DNA from: Methylococcaceae bacterium
Lineage (GTDB): Bacteria; Pseudomonadota; Gammaproteobacteria; Methylococcales; Methylomonadaceae
NCBI GenBank assembly: GCA_006844585.1
Contig: SPJM01000250.1
Span: forward strand, 1-53,471
Reading direction: 5' to 3'
DNA length: 53,471 nucleotides
Below the pieces are notes generated by a model. That model was not told where the DNA came from, did no database searches, and saw nothing but the letters and a program-made list of their open reading frames with translations. Made by a program: the position numbers and the translations under genes. Of this stretch, positions 27,395 to 36,355 are shown in pieces. The first letter of the stretch is position 1; the number at the start of each line of letters is the position of its first letter.

Positions 27395-28930
27395 ATGACA
27401 GAACCTCCCTTATATTTTGAATTGCCTGGCAGTCTAAAAGGTAAAAAGTTTTTTTCTAAAATAGAAAAAAAACTGCTACTGCAAATTACCGGCCAGCATT
27501 ATGCTATTAAAACCTTTTACGATACATTTGATTGGCGTTTATATCGAGCCGGTGTGGTCGCTGAGCATATTCATTCAAAAGATGTATCTCAATTCAACTT
27601 AATAAACCGGAAAACCGGGCGACTCCTAGCTTCTGATAGCCTGGAAACCGCGCCTAACTTTGCGCAGCAGTTTTCCTCTCAGGCTTTAAAATCGATTTTG
27701 TTGCCGATTATGGAAATGAGAGCCTTGTTACAAGTCAGTCATTTGCCGCTGGAAATTTATCGCGCCAATATTCTGAATAAAGATGAGAAGACCGTTTTAC
27801 GGTTACAACTTGATGATTACGAATCATTATCCGGAAGAATTCATTTGTTGCCCTTGAGAGGTTACGGTAAATCTCTTAACAAGGTTGCCGCAGTGCTTCA
27901 GAGTGACTTATCCGTTAAGCCTGCGAGTTGTTCTGTATTGCCTGAAGCGCTTCAATTACAAGGACGTGAAGTCAAAGATTACAGCTCGAAGTTTTCATTG
28001 AAATTAAAGCCTGATATGCGGGCTGATCAGGCGGCCAAACTAATTTTTAAGACGTTATTGGCGGATATTAAATTGAACGAGGCCAATACGATTACCGATG
28101 TTGATACTGAATTTCTACATGATTTTCGGGTGGCGGTGCGGAGAACCCGGTCTGGTTTAAATCAGATTCGTGGGGCGTTGCCTGAAACCGCCGTTAAAAA
28201 ATACAGTGAGTTTTTCGCCTGGTTGGGGCAGATCACCAGTTTAACGCGCGATTTAGATGTCTATTTATTAAGCTATCAGGATTATCGTGGGGTGTTGCCG
28301 ATTGCGATGCAAGACGATTTAGAACCCTTATATGCTTTTTTAAAAGAAAAGCAAATTAAGGCGCAAAAAAATTTGGCTGAAAGATTAGTCAGCGCTAAAT
28401 ACCAGAAGGGTTTGATTGAATGGGAAGAATTTTTAAATAAGCAAGTCTCCAAAAAAGCCAAAGCTAATCAAGGCAATTTGAGTATTAAGGCGTTGGCGGA
28501 TCAACGTATTTGGAAAGTTTATTGTAAACTGATGAGTGAAGGCGGCGTGATTGATGATCAATCGCCGCCGGAATCTCTGCATGATCTCCGAAAGACCTGT
28601 AAAAAGCTGCGTTATTTATTGGAGTTTTTTCAAAGTCTTTATGATGAAACGGAAATGAAAACTTTGATAAAGGCATTAAAAGGTTTGCAAACTGTTTTAG
28701 GCGACTTTCAGGATTATGAAGTGCAGGAGAACAATATCAAAACGTTTAGTCAGGAAATGATGGAGAATCATGTCGGCGGCAATGCCATTTTAGCGATGGG
28801 CGTATTAATTCAGCATTTAGATGCAAAAAAGCGTGACGCTCGGGAGCATTTTTCCGATCAGTTTGCCGGGTTTGCCAATCAGGATATTAAACGAATTTTT
28901 GAAAAATTGTTTTTCCGAAAAAAAGTTTAG
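27395..28930 (+). CDS. CYTH-like/CHAD domain protein
   Basis: 511 residues from the ATG at 27395 (a TTG at 27383 is less likely). The N-terminal about 200 residues resemble a degenerate CYTH tunnel domain (FYDTFDWRLYRAGV), but the ExExK signature is not seen. The rest is a CHAD domain with conserved histidines in FLHDFRVAVRRTRSGL (His242) and LHDLRKTCKKLRYLLEFF (His396). CHAD domains bind inorganic polyphosphate and localise to granules in several bacteria. The gene ends 8 bases before a ParA-family gene and follows a candidate Pho box. Enzymatic activity is doubtful. Confidence 0.85.
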   Translation: MTEPPLYFELPGSLKGKKFFSKIEKKLLLQITGQHYAIKTFYDTFDWRLYRAGVVAEHIHSKDVSQFNLINRKTGRLLASDSLETAPNFAQQFSSQALKSILLPIMEMRALLQVSHLPLEIYRANILNKDEKTVLRLQLDDYESLSGRIHLLPLRGYGKSLNKVAAVLQSDLSVKPASCSVLPEALQLQGREVKDYSSKFSLKLKPDMRADQAAKLIFKTLLADIKLNEANTITDVDTEFLHDFRVAVRRTRSGLNQIRGALPETAVKKYSEFFAWLGQITSLTRDLDVYLLSYQDYRGVLPIAMQDDLEPLYAFLKEKQIKAQKNLAERLVSAKYQKGLIEWEEFLNKQVSKKAKANQGNLSIKALADQRIWKVYCKLMSEGGVIDDQSPPESLHDLRKTCKKLRYLLEFFQSLYDETEMKTLIKALKGLQTVLGDFQDYEVQENNIKTFSQEMMENHVGGNAILAMGVLIQHLDAKKRDAREHFSDQFAGFANQDIKRIFEKLFFRKKV

Positions 28931-28938
28931 AGGCGCCG

Positions 28939-29682
28939 ATGAAGATAATTGCGAGTTACAATATTAAAGGCGGCGTCGGAAAAACGTCTACGGCAGTCAA
29001 CTTGGCCTTTTTGGCTGCTAGTCATCAACATAATACCTTGGTTTGGGATTTGGATCCGCAAGGCGCCAGCAGTTATTATTTTAGAGTAAAACCTAAAGTG
29101 AAAGGCGGCGGAAAGAAACTCATTTCCGGACGACGAGAACTTGATGGCGTCATTAAAGCGACGGATTTTGAGTATTTGGATTTACTGCCGGCGGATTTTT
29201 CTTTCCGAAATTTGGATTTGGCTCTGGACGCCAATAAAAAACCAACCCAACGACTGAAGAGATTGTTAAAGCCCTTGGCGGATGAATATGATTATGTTTT
29301 TTTAGATTGCCCGCCGAATATTTCATTGCTATCCGAAGCTGTGTTTGAGGCCTCCGAAGTGCTGTTATCGCCGATTATTCCGACAACGCTTTCCTTGCGC
29401 ACTCTGGAGCAATTAAAAAAATATATCAAAGATAAGCAGTTAAGCCATTTACAATTGATGCCGTTTTTTTCGATGGTGGATAATCGAAAAAAAATGCATA
29501 AAGAAATGATGCAAACGGTCGTTGAAAAACATCCTGAAATCCTTGCCGCTAGCATACCTTATGCCAGTGATATTGAAAAAATGGGATTGGAGCGTATGCC
29601 TTTAGGCGCTTTTATGCAAAAGGGGCGTTCTTTGTTGGCTTATCAGTCCTTATGGACGGAGTTAATGGAAAAGATGGAGTAA
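28939..29682 (+). CDS. ParA/MinD-family ATPase
   Basis: 247 residues with a deviant Walker A motif (KGGVGKTS, signature Lys10, catalytic Lys15), a Walker A' motif (WDLDPQGASS) and a Walker B motif (YVFLDCPPNIS). ParA-type ATPases position plasmids, chromosomes or protein cargoes. No parB or parS is adjacent, so this is an orphan ParA whose cargo is probably specified by its neighbour. It lies 8 bases behind the CHAD gene, with GAGGCG as ribosome-binding site, so the two are co-transcribed. Confidence 0.92.
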   Translation: MKIIASYNIKGGVGKTSTAVNLAFLAASHQHNTLVWDLDPQGASSYYFRVKPKVKGGGKKLISGRRELDGVIKATDFEYLDLLPADFSFRNLDLALDANKKPTQRLKRLLKPLADEYDYVFLDCPPNISLLSEAVFEASEVLLSPIIPTTLSLRTLEQLKKYIKDKQLSHLQLMPFFSMVDNRKKMHKEMMQTVVEKHPEILAASIPYASDIEKMGLERMPLGAFMQKGRSLLAYQSLWTELMEKME

Positions 29683-29702
29683 TCATCATTAATAAAAGTG
29701 AA

Positions 29703-29736
29703 TTGACATAATTCTGTCATATTTCCGTTGTTTAAT
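29703..29736 (+). promoter_or_regulatory. Candidate PhoB-activated promoter
   Basis: TTGACAT-AATT-CTGTCAT (29703-29720): the second repeat is perfect, the first matches at 5 of 7, and the 11-base period is correct. A TTTAAT -10 element (29731-29736) begins exactly 10 bases after the box, the spacing known at E. coli phoA. It sits between parA and the lipoprotein gene. Confidence 0.5.
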
Positions 29737-29771
29737 AAATGGGTTGTAACTTTTTATTTATGAGGTTTGTA

Positions 29772-30353
29772 ATGATTCATCCATTTATTTCCAAAATTTC
29801 TATTTCTGCATTGATTGCTTTATCGCTGACGGCATGTACACAAAAAGTTGAACAGGTAAAGGCGGCTAAACCAGCGGAAAAGGCGGTTGCTCCGGCTTAT
29901 AATGTTGATGATTACTATCAAGTCTATCAAGAAGGCAGAATTTATGTGTTTGATGATTTTGCCACTTATCAGAGTTTTTTAAAGGTGGGTGAAACGGCTT
30001 ATCGGTTAACGCGTATCGGAACCGGGCCGAACGGCGAAACCGTTGTTTTCGGATTGAGAAAGCAAGATAAAAAGATGCGTTCCGGCATTGGCGGAATTGA
30101 GTTGTATGATGGCCGCGCAGAACCGATCAGCGAAGGTTTTTATGGCGAGGTGATTAAAGAAGGCCGAATTTATGTATTCAATACTTGGGCTGATTTAAAA
30201 AGTTTTATTGCCGTGGGTGAAGCCCCGTATCGCTTTACTCAAATCGGCGCCGGGCCATCCGGCAAAACCGTGGTATATGTTTTAAATAAATCGAATAAAA
30301 AGAAGCAGCCTGTAGATTTGATGGCTGAATTTAAACGCAAGCACGCTTTGTAA
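29772..30353 (+). CDS. Lipoprotein with two repeated domains
   Basis: 193 residues from the ATG at 29772, which has GAGG 6 bases upstream. Earlier in-frame ATGs at 29739 and 29760 lack this. The lipobox is LTAC. Two copies of an about 48-residue unit follow (EGRIYVFDDFATYQSFLKVG... and EGRIYVFNTWADLKSFIAVG...), each ending in GxxGxTVVxxL. The family was not recognised. It lies downstream of a candidate Pho promoter and upstream of a SixA-like gene. Confidence 0.7.
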   Translation: MIHPFISKISISALIALSLTACTQKVEQVKAAKPAEKAVAPAYNVDDYYQVYQEGRIYVFDDFATYQSFLKVGETAYRLTRIGTGPNGETVVFGLRKQDKKMRSGIGGIELYDGRAEPISEGFYGEVIKEGRIYVFNTWADLKSFIAVGEAPYRFTQIGAGPSGKTVVYVLNKSNKKKQPVDLMAEFKRKHAL

Positions 30354-30365
30354 TTGATGATAGGA

Positions 30366-30400
30366 TAATATTGCGGCGTTGATTCATCGTCGCAATATTA
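30366..30400. repeat. Hairpin between the lipoprotein and sixA-like genes
   Basis: TAATATTGCG (30366-30375) and CGCAATATTA (30391-30400) are perfect 10-base arms with a 15-base loop. No U-tract follows, so it may be an mRNA-stabilising or weak terminator structure. Confidence 0.45.
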
Positions 30401-30428
30401 AAATGATGTCGAATTGGGTTGGGCGTAG

Positions 30429-30938
30429 ATGAAACGGTTATTGTTATTAAGGCATGGAAAATCGAATTGGGATGTTGATGTTGATGATTTTCATCGTCCC
30501 CTGAAAAATCGAGGCGTCAAAGCCGCTCAAAAAATGGCGGGGTGGATGATCGAAAACGATTTGATTCCTGATTATATTGTTTGTTCATCTGCAATCAGAG
30601 CAAAATCGACGGTGGAACAGATGCGGAAAATTGCAGGATTTTCTTGTCAGGAAGTTCAATTCAAAAATAAGCTTTATTTTGCCGACATCGAAGATTTTAT
30701 AAATGTTTTGATTAAAATACCTGAGCATTTTCAACGAGTGATGGTGGTCGGGCATAACCCCGGCCTGGAAGAGTTGTTGGAGTTTTTGCACAAAGGCGGC
30801 GTCACCGTTCCGGATGACGGGAAGTTGTTGCCTACAGCAAGTTTGGCTGTTTTTACTCTCAGGCAGGATTGGCAAAAACTTCAAGCAGGCTGTGCTGATT
30901 TGAAATATATTATGCGTCCGAAGCAAATCCGCCAATGA
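30429..30938 (+). CDS. SixA-like histidine phosphatase
   Basis: 169-residue histidine-phosphatase-superfamily protein with the RHGKSNWD motif (catalytic His9) and a second histidine in VVGHNPGLEEL (His109). E. coli SixA dephosphorylates phosphohistidine on PTS or phosphorelay proteins. The substrate here is unknown, and a phosphorylated small molecule is possible. It follows the lipoprotein gene and ends one base before a convergent gene. Confidence 0.85.
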   Translation: MKRLLLLRHGKSNWDVDVDDFHRPLKNRGVKAAQKMAGWMIENDLIPDYIVCSSAIRAKSTVEQMRKIAGFSCQEVQFKNKLYFADIEDFINVLIKIPEHFQRVMVVGHNPGLEELLEFLHKGGVTVPDDGKLLPTASLAVFTLRQDWQKLQAGCADLKYIMRPKQIRQ

Positions 30939-30939
30939 T

Positions 30940-31305
30940 TCAAAACCCGAAGTCAACAATTAATTTCATTGAGATATAAAGGATAAAAACGCAGAAGCCT
31001 AAATAGAGCAGCAGGGTGGCGGGCTTTTCTTTGGCTACATCCAGTATTGTGCGATGTTGCCCGGTTCTTTTCAGTTCTTCATACAGGGCGCGTTGTTCAA
31101 TAGCTCTTTGCTGCTGATATTGGTGCATCAATTCGTTAGCTTTTTCCCATTGCGCCTCATTTTTTAACCAAATAGCCGGCATGGAAACGCCCCAGTTACC
31201 GGCGGATGTTTCATAATAATCGATGACGTGCTCCTCCAGTAGCTGTCGCACCTCTTCCGCTTCATCTTCGGGCACGCCGCGAAGTGAAAAAAACAATTTT
31301 GCCAT
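30940..31305 (-). CDS. DUF6164 family membrane protein
   Basis: 121 residues from the MAKLFFSLRGVPEDEAEEV start. An ATG 15 bases upstream is also possible. The N-terminal soluble domain has the ETSAGNWGVSMPAIWL segment I recognise from DUF6164. A helical stretch and one C-terminal membrane segment (about residues 98-118) follow. It is convergent with the sixA-like gene, with one base between the stops. Function unknown. Confidence 0.78.
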   Translation of the reverse strand: MAKLFFSLRGVPEDEAEEVRQLLEEHVIDYYETSAGNWGVSMPAIWLKNEAQWEKANELMHQYQQQRAIEQRALYEELKRTGQHRTILDVAKEKPATLLLYLGFCVFILYISMKLIVDFGF

Positions 31306-31460
31306 ATTAAAAAATGTCATTGCTTGTTGTGAAATATTTCAATAGTCTACCAATTATTAACTCGGCTTTGCTAATGGTAAGTCATTGCCTGGAAGTAACG
31401 GATCGTCCGCGACTGATTGCTAGAGTGTTTTATCCATTTGTTTTGAAAGGGGAAGTGTTG

Positions 31461-32240
31461 ATGGAATGGTTGATTCGTTTATCAGTGGCGTTAGCCGTGT
31501 TTATCGTCATGGCTTTGTCGGAATTATTTTTCCCTAAAAGAATGACGGTGACGCGAAAAAAGCGTTGGCCTATTAATTTATCGATCGCCGCTTTTAATAT
31601 GCTGATCATGAGGATAACAATCGGCGCAGCTGCTTATTCCGCAGCGATGTGGGCGATGGAGAATCAATGGGGGCTGCTTAACCAACTGGTATTGCCTGAA
31701 TGGTTAAACGTTGTTTTAACCTTACTGGTTTTGGATTTAGCCATTTACTGCCAGCATATCATTTCGCATAAATGGAGTTTGTTGTGGCGCTTACATCAAA
31801 TTCATCATTGTGATCTGGAATTTGATCTAACCACTGCGGTGCGATTTCACCCATTGGAGATTTTTCTATCAATGCTCTACAAGATAATTTGGGTGATAGC
31901 TTTAGGCGCTGACCCTTGGGCGGTGATTGTTTTTGAAATGGTATTAAATGCCTGTGCGACTTTTAATCATAGCAATATCAGTTTGCCGGCCAGGTTGGAA
32001 AGTTGCTTAAGATACATTTTAATTACCCCTGATATTCATCGTATCCATCATTCGACCTTAAGAGATGAAACAGACAGTAATTACGGTTTTTCAATATCTT
32101 TATGGGATCGCTTGTTTAAGACTTTTCGGAATCAGCCTCAACAGGATCAAGGCATTATGTTAATCGGTCTACCGGAATATCGGGATGAAACTCGGTTGAG
32201 TTTTTGGCGATTAATGATCTTGCCATTTCGGTCGAAATAA
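31461..32240 (+). CDS. Sterol desaturase/fatty acid hydroxylase family protein
   Basis: Membrane-bound di-iron oxygenase type, 259 residues from the ATG at 31461, which AAGGGGAAG precedes by 6 bases. The frame is open further upstream, but that part lacks family character. The histidine clusters are HIISH, HQIHH and HRIHH, the eight-His metal-binding pattern of the family. About four membrane segments are present. Substrate unknown. In methanotrophs, relatives act on sterols, hopanoids or lipids. Confidence 0.88.
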   Translation: MEWLIRLSVALAVFIVMALSELFFPKRMTVTRKKRWPINLSIAAFNMLIMRITIGAAAYSAAMWAMENQWGLLNQLVLPEWLNVVLTLLVLDLAIYCQHIISHKWSLLWRLHQIHHCDLEFDLTTAVRFHPLEIFLSMLYKIIWVIALGADPWAVIVFEMVLNACATFNHSNISLPARLESCLRYILITPDIHRIHHSTLRDETDSNYGFSISLWDRLFKTFRNQPQQDQGIMLIGLPEYRDETRLSFWRLMILPFRSK

Positions 32241-32373
32241 GTGATGCTGAATTTATGATTTTAGCCACTTTGAAATGCACAAAATATAAAATTCCCATTC
32301 CGATATTCAAAAGCATAGTATACTGACCAGTTATCTTTAGTATGGCTATGGATTTGTTTTGTAAGATTAGCTT

Positions 32374-33216
32374 ATGAAAAAGTCGGGCGAATCGGTTTAT
32401 CCGCAACACGCTTTATATAAATTTGAAGGGCTTTTGGTTTATGAGAGCCGGAATGAACATGGGGTGGTGGAGATTGTCGATACCCAAGGGGTGCGGGCAT
32501 TGCATTTCGGCAGTCATTCGCGCCAGAGCACCATGTTGTTGGCTGAGCCGGAGCAGCTGCATTCCTTATACGCACGGGCGATGATGGGCGTATTGCTCTT
32601 TAATGATTCCCCGAAAAATGTTTTGATGATAGGTTTAGGCGGCGGCACCATCACCAAATATTTATTAAATCAATTTCCGGATTGCCGGATTGATGTGGTT
32701 GAATTTCAACAAGAAGTCGTCAATGTGGCCCATCATTATTTCGGGCTGCCGACTGATGAGCGTTTGAATATTAAAGTCGGTTGCGGCGCCGAGCATGTCC
32801 ATCAAAACAGCCGACAACATCAGCAAAAATATGACCTGATAATGGTGGATGCATTTGATCATGAAGGCATGGCGCAGGAAATCAATAATGAAGGTTTTTT
32901 TTATCATTGTCAGACTTTGTTGGCGGATGAAGGTGTTTTCGCCATCAATCTTTGGGGCAATAACAAAGATGAATTTCAATCGGTAACCTGGAATTTAGGG
33001 AGCGTATTCGATTGGAAAATTTTATTTTTGCCGGTGCGTAAACGCGGCAATATTGTGGGCTTTGGTTTCGCTGAGAAAACTGAAAAAATGAGCATCAAAG
33101 CCTTGAAAGCCAAAGCTAAACAATTGGAAAAAAAATATCAGCTCGGTTTTCCGGAATTTGTAGCGGATTTCAAACGCAACAACAGCTTTATACTGAATCG
33201 GGTTTTTAAAAAGTAA
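32374..33216 (+). CDS. Spermidine-synthase-like methyltransferase-fold protein
   Basis: 280 residues with the spermine/spermidine synthase Rossmann core: the [12 protein letters not shown] nucleotide loop, the [12 protein letters not shown] acidic strand and the IMVDAFD motif. The fused membrane domain of some relatives is absent. The aminopropyltransferase gate residues are not clearly conserved, so polyamine synthesis is uncertain. The stop codon overlaps the start of the YgiQ gene by one base. Confidence 0.8.
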   Translation: MKKSGESVYPQHALYKFEGLLVYESRNEHGVVEIVDTQGVRALHFGSHSRQSTMLLAEPEQLHSLYARAMMGVLLFNDSPKNVLMIGLGGGTITKYLLNQFPDCRIDVVEFQQEVVNVAHHYFGLPTDERLNIKVGCGAEHVHQNSRQHQQKYDLIMVDAFDHEGMAQEINNEGFFYHCQTLLADEGVFAINLWGNNKDEFQSVTWNLGSVFDWKILFLPVRKRGNIVGFGFAEKTEKMSIKALKAKAKQLEKKYQLGFPEFVADFKRNNSFILNRVFKK

Positions 33217-35363
33217 TGCAAACAGCAGACAATATTTTTGGCTATCGAAAGTTTTGGGCTCAACGTTATGGCGTTGCCCCGCAATTACCCATGTCTCAAG
33301 CGGAAATGGATGCTTTGGGGTGGGATAGTTGCGATATTATATTAGTGACTGGCGACGCCTATGTTGATCACCCTAGTTTCGGCATGGCGGTCATAGGACG
33401 GGTGTTGGAAGCGCAAGGATTCAGAGTGGGCATTATTTCTCAACCCGATTGGCAAAGCGCCGAAGATTTTCGACGATTGGGGAGGCCGAATTTATTTTTC
33501 GGGGTCACCGGCGGCAATATGGATTCGATGGTGAATCGTTATACCTCTGATCGAAAAATTCGCTCGAATGACGCTTATACGCCTGATGGCGAAGGCGGAA
33601 AAAGACCCGATAGAGCGGTCAATGTCTATTCGCATCGCTGCCGAGAAGCCTTCAAAAATGTTCCGATCATTGTCGGCGGGATAGAAGCAAGCTTAAGACG
33701 CATTGCCCATTATGATTATTGGCAAGATAAAGTGCGTAAGTCTATTTTATTGGATTCTAAAGCAGATTTATTGGTGTACGGAAACGCTGAACGGCAGATT
33801 GTTGAAATAGCGCATCGTTTAGCTACAGGCGAAGCCATTGCTGATTTGAAAGGCATACGCGGAACCGTGCATTTTGTTAAGCAAATCCCGCAAGGCTGGT
33901 TGGAAAAAGACTCGTCGGACGTAGATCAGATCGGCAAAATTACTCCGCACAGCAATCCCTATCAAGAGCTGCCGGATTGTGAGAAGAAAACTGAAAATAC
34001 GGATCAACAAGAAAAGGTAATCCAATTCCAAAGACATATTCCGAACAAGCAGCGTGCGCAAACTGTGATTCGCTTGCCGGATTATGAAAAAGTTAAAGAT
34101 GATCCGGTTTTATATGCCCATGCTTCCCGGGTAATGCACAGCGAAACTAATCCAGGCAACGCGCGCGCATTGATTCAGCGACACGGCAATCGCCAGGTTT
34201 GGATTAATCCGCCGCCGATCCCATTAACCACCCCTGAGATGGATGGCGTTTTCGGATTGGATTACTCGCGCTTACCGCACAAGGATTATGGGCAAGCCAA
34301 TATTCCCGCATTTGAAATGATTCAGCACTCGGTCAACATTATGCGCGGATGTTTTGGCGGCTGTACTTTCTGTTCAATTACTGAACATGAAGGGCGGATT
34401 ATTCAAAGCCGTTCGGAAGACTCTATTATTAAAGAAATTGAATCGATACGCGATGTTTCGCCGAATTTTACCGGTCATATTTCCGACCTTGGCGGGCCGA
34501 CCGCAAACATGTATCGATTAGCCTGTAAGGACCCTAAGATTGAAGCTTCTTGTCGACGCTTGTCTTGCGTCTTTCCTGGTATTTGTCATAACCTGAATAC
34601 CGATCATACGCCTTTAATCAAGTTGTACAGGCGAGCCAGAAAATTGCCGGGTATCAAGAAAATTCTGATCGCTTCCGGATTGCGCTATGATTTAGCTGCG
34701 GAATCGCCGGAATATATTAAAGAATTAGCGACTCATCATGTCGGCGGTTATTTAAAAATTGCTCCGGAGCATACCGAACAAGGACCGCTGTCTAAAATGA
34801 TGAAGCCGGGTATGGGAACTTATTATCGCTTTAAAAAACTATTCGACAAATATTCCCAAGCAGCCGGTAAGGAGCAATATTTAATTCCTTATTTTATCGC
34901 CGCACACCCCGGCACAAAAGATGAAGATATGTTGAATCTGGCGATTTGGCTGAAGCAAAATGATTTTCGAGCCGATCAAGTTCAAGCGTTTTTGCCGTCA
35001 CCTATGTCGATTGCAACGTCCATGTATCATTCCGGATTAAATACGCTGGAAAAAGTTAACCGAAAAGCGGCGGAAATGTCGATTCCGAAAGGTATAAAGC
35101 AAAGGCGCTTGCACAAAGCGTTTCTGCGTTATCATGATCCCAACAATTGGCCGATACTGCGAGAAGCGTTAAAAAAAATGGGCCGAGCGGATTTAATCGG
35201 CAATGGCAAACAACATTTGATTCCCAGTTATCAACCAAAAGGCGCTACGGATAAGAAAAGCGGGAAAGTTGTCAAGCCGCAGTTCCGGAAATTTAAAACC
35301 AAATACACTCAGGAAAATTCACGAAAAAACACAAGAAATAAAAAAAAGGCTAGACAAAATTGA
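33216..35363 (+). CDS. YgiQ family radical SAM protein
   Basis: 715 residues. A long N-terminal domain carries [17 protein letters not shown], and the radical SAM core has the cluster motif [11 protein letters not shown] (Cys379, Cys383, Cys386, the CxxxCxxC pattern). The C-terminus is basic and Lys/Arg-rich. The YgiQ/UPF0313 family is widespread, with no reaction assigned to my knowledge. Length is typical. It is translationally coupled to the methyltransferase-fold gene. Confidence 0.93.
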   Translation: MQTADNIFGYRKFWAQRYGVAPQLPMSQAEMDALGWDSCDIILVTGDAYVDHPSFGMAVIGRVLEAQGFRVGIISQPDWQSAEDFRRLGRPNLFFGVTGGNMDSMVNRYTSDRKIRSNDAYTPDGEGGKRPDRAVNVYSHRCREAFKNVPIIVGGIEASLRRIAHYDYWQDKVRKSILLDSKADLLVYGNAERQIVEIAHRLATGEAIADLKGIRGTVHFVKQIPQGWLEKDSSDVDQIGKITPHSNPYQELPDCEKKTENTDQQEKVIQFQRHIPNKQRAQTVIRLPDYEKVKDDPVLYAHASRVMHSETNPGNARALIQRHGNRQVWINPPPIPLTTPEMDGVFGLDYSRLPHKDYGQANIPAFEMIQHSVNIMRGCFGGCTFCSITEHEGRIIQSRSEDSIIKEIESIRDVSPNFTGHISDLGGPTANMYRLACKDPKIEASCRRLSCVFPGICHNLNTDHTPLIKLYRRARKLPGIKKILIASGLRYDLAAESPEYIKELATHHVGGYLKIAPEHTEQGPLSKMMKPGMGTYYRFKKLFDKYSQAAGKEQYLIPYFIAAHPGTKDEDMLNLAIWLKQNDFRADQVQAFLPSPMSIATSMYHSGLNTLEKVNRKAAEMSIPKGIKQRRLHKAFLRYHDPNNWPILREALKKMGRADLIGNGKQHLIPSYQPKGATDKKSGKVVKPQFRKFKTKYTQENSRKNTRNKKKARQN

Positions 35364-35378
35364 ATTAGATTGTATAAT
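35351..35378 (+). promoter_or_regulatory. tRNA-Thr promoter
   Basis: TAGACA (35351-35356) and a perfect TATAAT (35373-35378) are spaced by 16 bases, ending 15 bases before the tRNA. It overlaps the end of the YgiQ gene. Confidence 0.7.
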
Positions 35379-35393
35379 ATTCGGATCAACTTC

Positions 35394-35469
35394 GCTGGTG
35401 TAGCTCAGTTGGTAGAGCAGCTGATTTGTAATCAGCCGGTCGCGGGTTCGAGTCCCATCACCAGCTCCA
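35394..35469 (+). tRNA. tRNA-Thr (TGT anticodon)
   Basis: 76 bases including an encoded CCA. The acceptor stem GCTGGTG/CACCAGC is perfect, and the D-arm is GCTC/GAGC. The anticodon stem GCTGA/TCAGC holds loop TTTGTAA with anticodon TGT. The T-stem GCGGG/CCCAT contains a C-A mismatch and a G-T pair. A promoter precedes it and a terminator follows. Confidence 0.95.
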
Positions 35470-35477
35470 TACAAAAT

Positions 35478-35511
35478 AAGGACTTACAAGGATTTGTAAG
35501 TCCTTTTTTTT
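35478..35511 (+). terminator. Rho-independent terminator of tRNA-Thr
   Basis: Perfect 12-base stem AAGGACTTACAA / TTGTAAGTCCTT with a 4-base loop, running into eight or more T. Confidence 0.92.
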
Positions 35512-35582
35512 ATGCCTGAAAGAAAAAATACTGGAAACTGTGTTCTTGATGATGCAGTTAATGCAGGGATGGGTCGGTGGTA

Positions 35583-36098
35583 TTAAGCATTTTGTTGGGA
35601 TAAAAGCTTGTCCAGATTTGTGTTTTCTCTGATGATGTTAAGTTGCATATTAACTTGAGCAACATCAAACATGGTTGGTTCGACATGCCTTTTCATCTTA
35701 GTTCGATACCATTGCAAAACATTCGCTAAATGCCAGATAGATGTTCTTCCGGAATGTGCAGGGGTAGGGAAGGACTGGTAATGTGAATTAATCAGTTTGC
35801 GCATATTCTGCCGCGAGAATCCTAAAATTTCAGCTAAGTCTGAGACTCCAACGAAATCAGGGGATGATTCAATTAGCTTAGCATCTGGGATTACGCTCAG
35901 TACGTCATCGATTGCAGAACTAATCGCTTTAATTGCACTTTCAGCTTCACGATTAAATTGCAAGGCAATACGGCCTTTTTGGCCAATGCCGATAATCGCA
36001 TCATCACAACCGGCTGCTCCGAGTTGATCTACATATTTTTCAGCATCCTGGGGTGCATCAGAGAAAGCGAATTGTAGTGTAAATTCATATTCGTTCAT
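35583..36098 (-). CDS. HTH DNA-binding protein of an accessory pair
   Basis: 171 residues. The N-terminal about 85 (FTLQFAFSDAPQDAEKYVDQ, CDDAIIGIGQKGRIALQF) form a small alpha/beta domain. Residues 86-135 are an AlpA/MerR-like helix-turn-helix (VSDLAEILGFSRQNMRKLI... SIWHLANVLQWY). I recognise the arrangement as a widespread, unnamed DNA-binding family. The start overlaps the upstream small ORF by ATGA, suggesting a two-gene unit, possibly a toxin-antitoxin or regulatory pair. Confidence 0.72.
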   Translation of the reverse strand: MNEYEFTLQFAFSDAPQDAEKYVDQLGAAGCDDAIIGIGQKGRIALQFNREAESAIKAISSAIDDVLSVIPDAKLIESSPDFVGVSDLAEILGFSRQNMRKLINSHYQSFPTPAHSGRTSIWHLANVLQWYRTKMKRHVEPTMFDVAQVNMQLNIIRENTNLDKLLSQQNA

Positions 36099-36304
36099 TT
36101 CAATTTATCCTTGTTTTGGAATATACAATTATCAACAACCCGCTTGATTTGTTTAGCGTGATTGGCCGGGTCTTTTGGTGTACTCCAAATGCTGACAATA
36201 CAAAATTCACCACAGTGACAATCTATATCGTTAAAAGGGCAATACATTTTCCCCCAAGCAAGGCTGCCACTCGCAATGATTTTTCCAACCTTGATTCTCC
36301 GCAT
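36095..36304 (-). CDS. Small Cys-rich hypothetical protein
   Basis: 69 residues, coupled to the HTH gene by a 4-base overlap. It contains the cysteine/histidine-rich segment MYCPFNDIDCHCGEFC, which could bind a metal. An internal ATG at that Met would give a 50-residue form. No family was recognised. The overlap with a recognised gene is the main argument that it is real. Confidence 0.45.
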   Translation of the reverse strand: MRRIKVGKIIASGSLAWGKMYCPFNDIDCHCGEFCIVSIWSTPKDPANHAKQIKRVVDNCIFQNKDKLK

Positions 36305-36355
36305 AAGTTAAGGCTTCTTCAACTTCCTTTTTTGAATGTTTTTAACGAGACATAA

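Noticed and set aside
28485-28676. Minus-strand ORFs opposite the CHAD, YgiQ, leuC and DUF1800 genes
   Set aside because: They mirror strong coding regions on the other strand and show no ribosome-binding sites or domain features.
31314-31460. 49-residue N-terminal extension of the fatty acid hydroxylase family gene
   Set aside because: It has no family similarity, and a strong AAGGGGAAG sits before the internal ATG at 31461.
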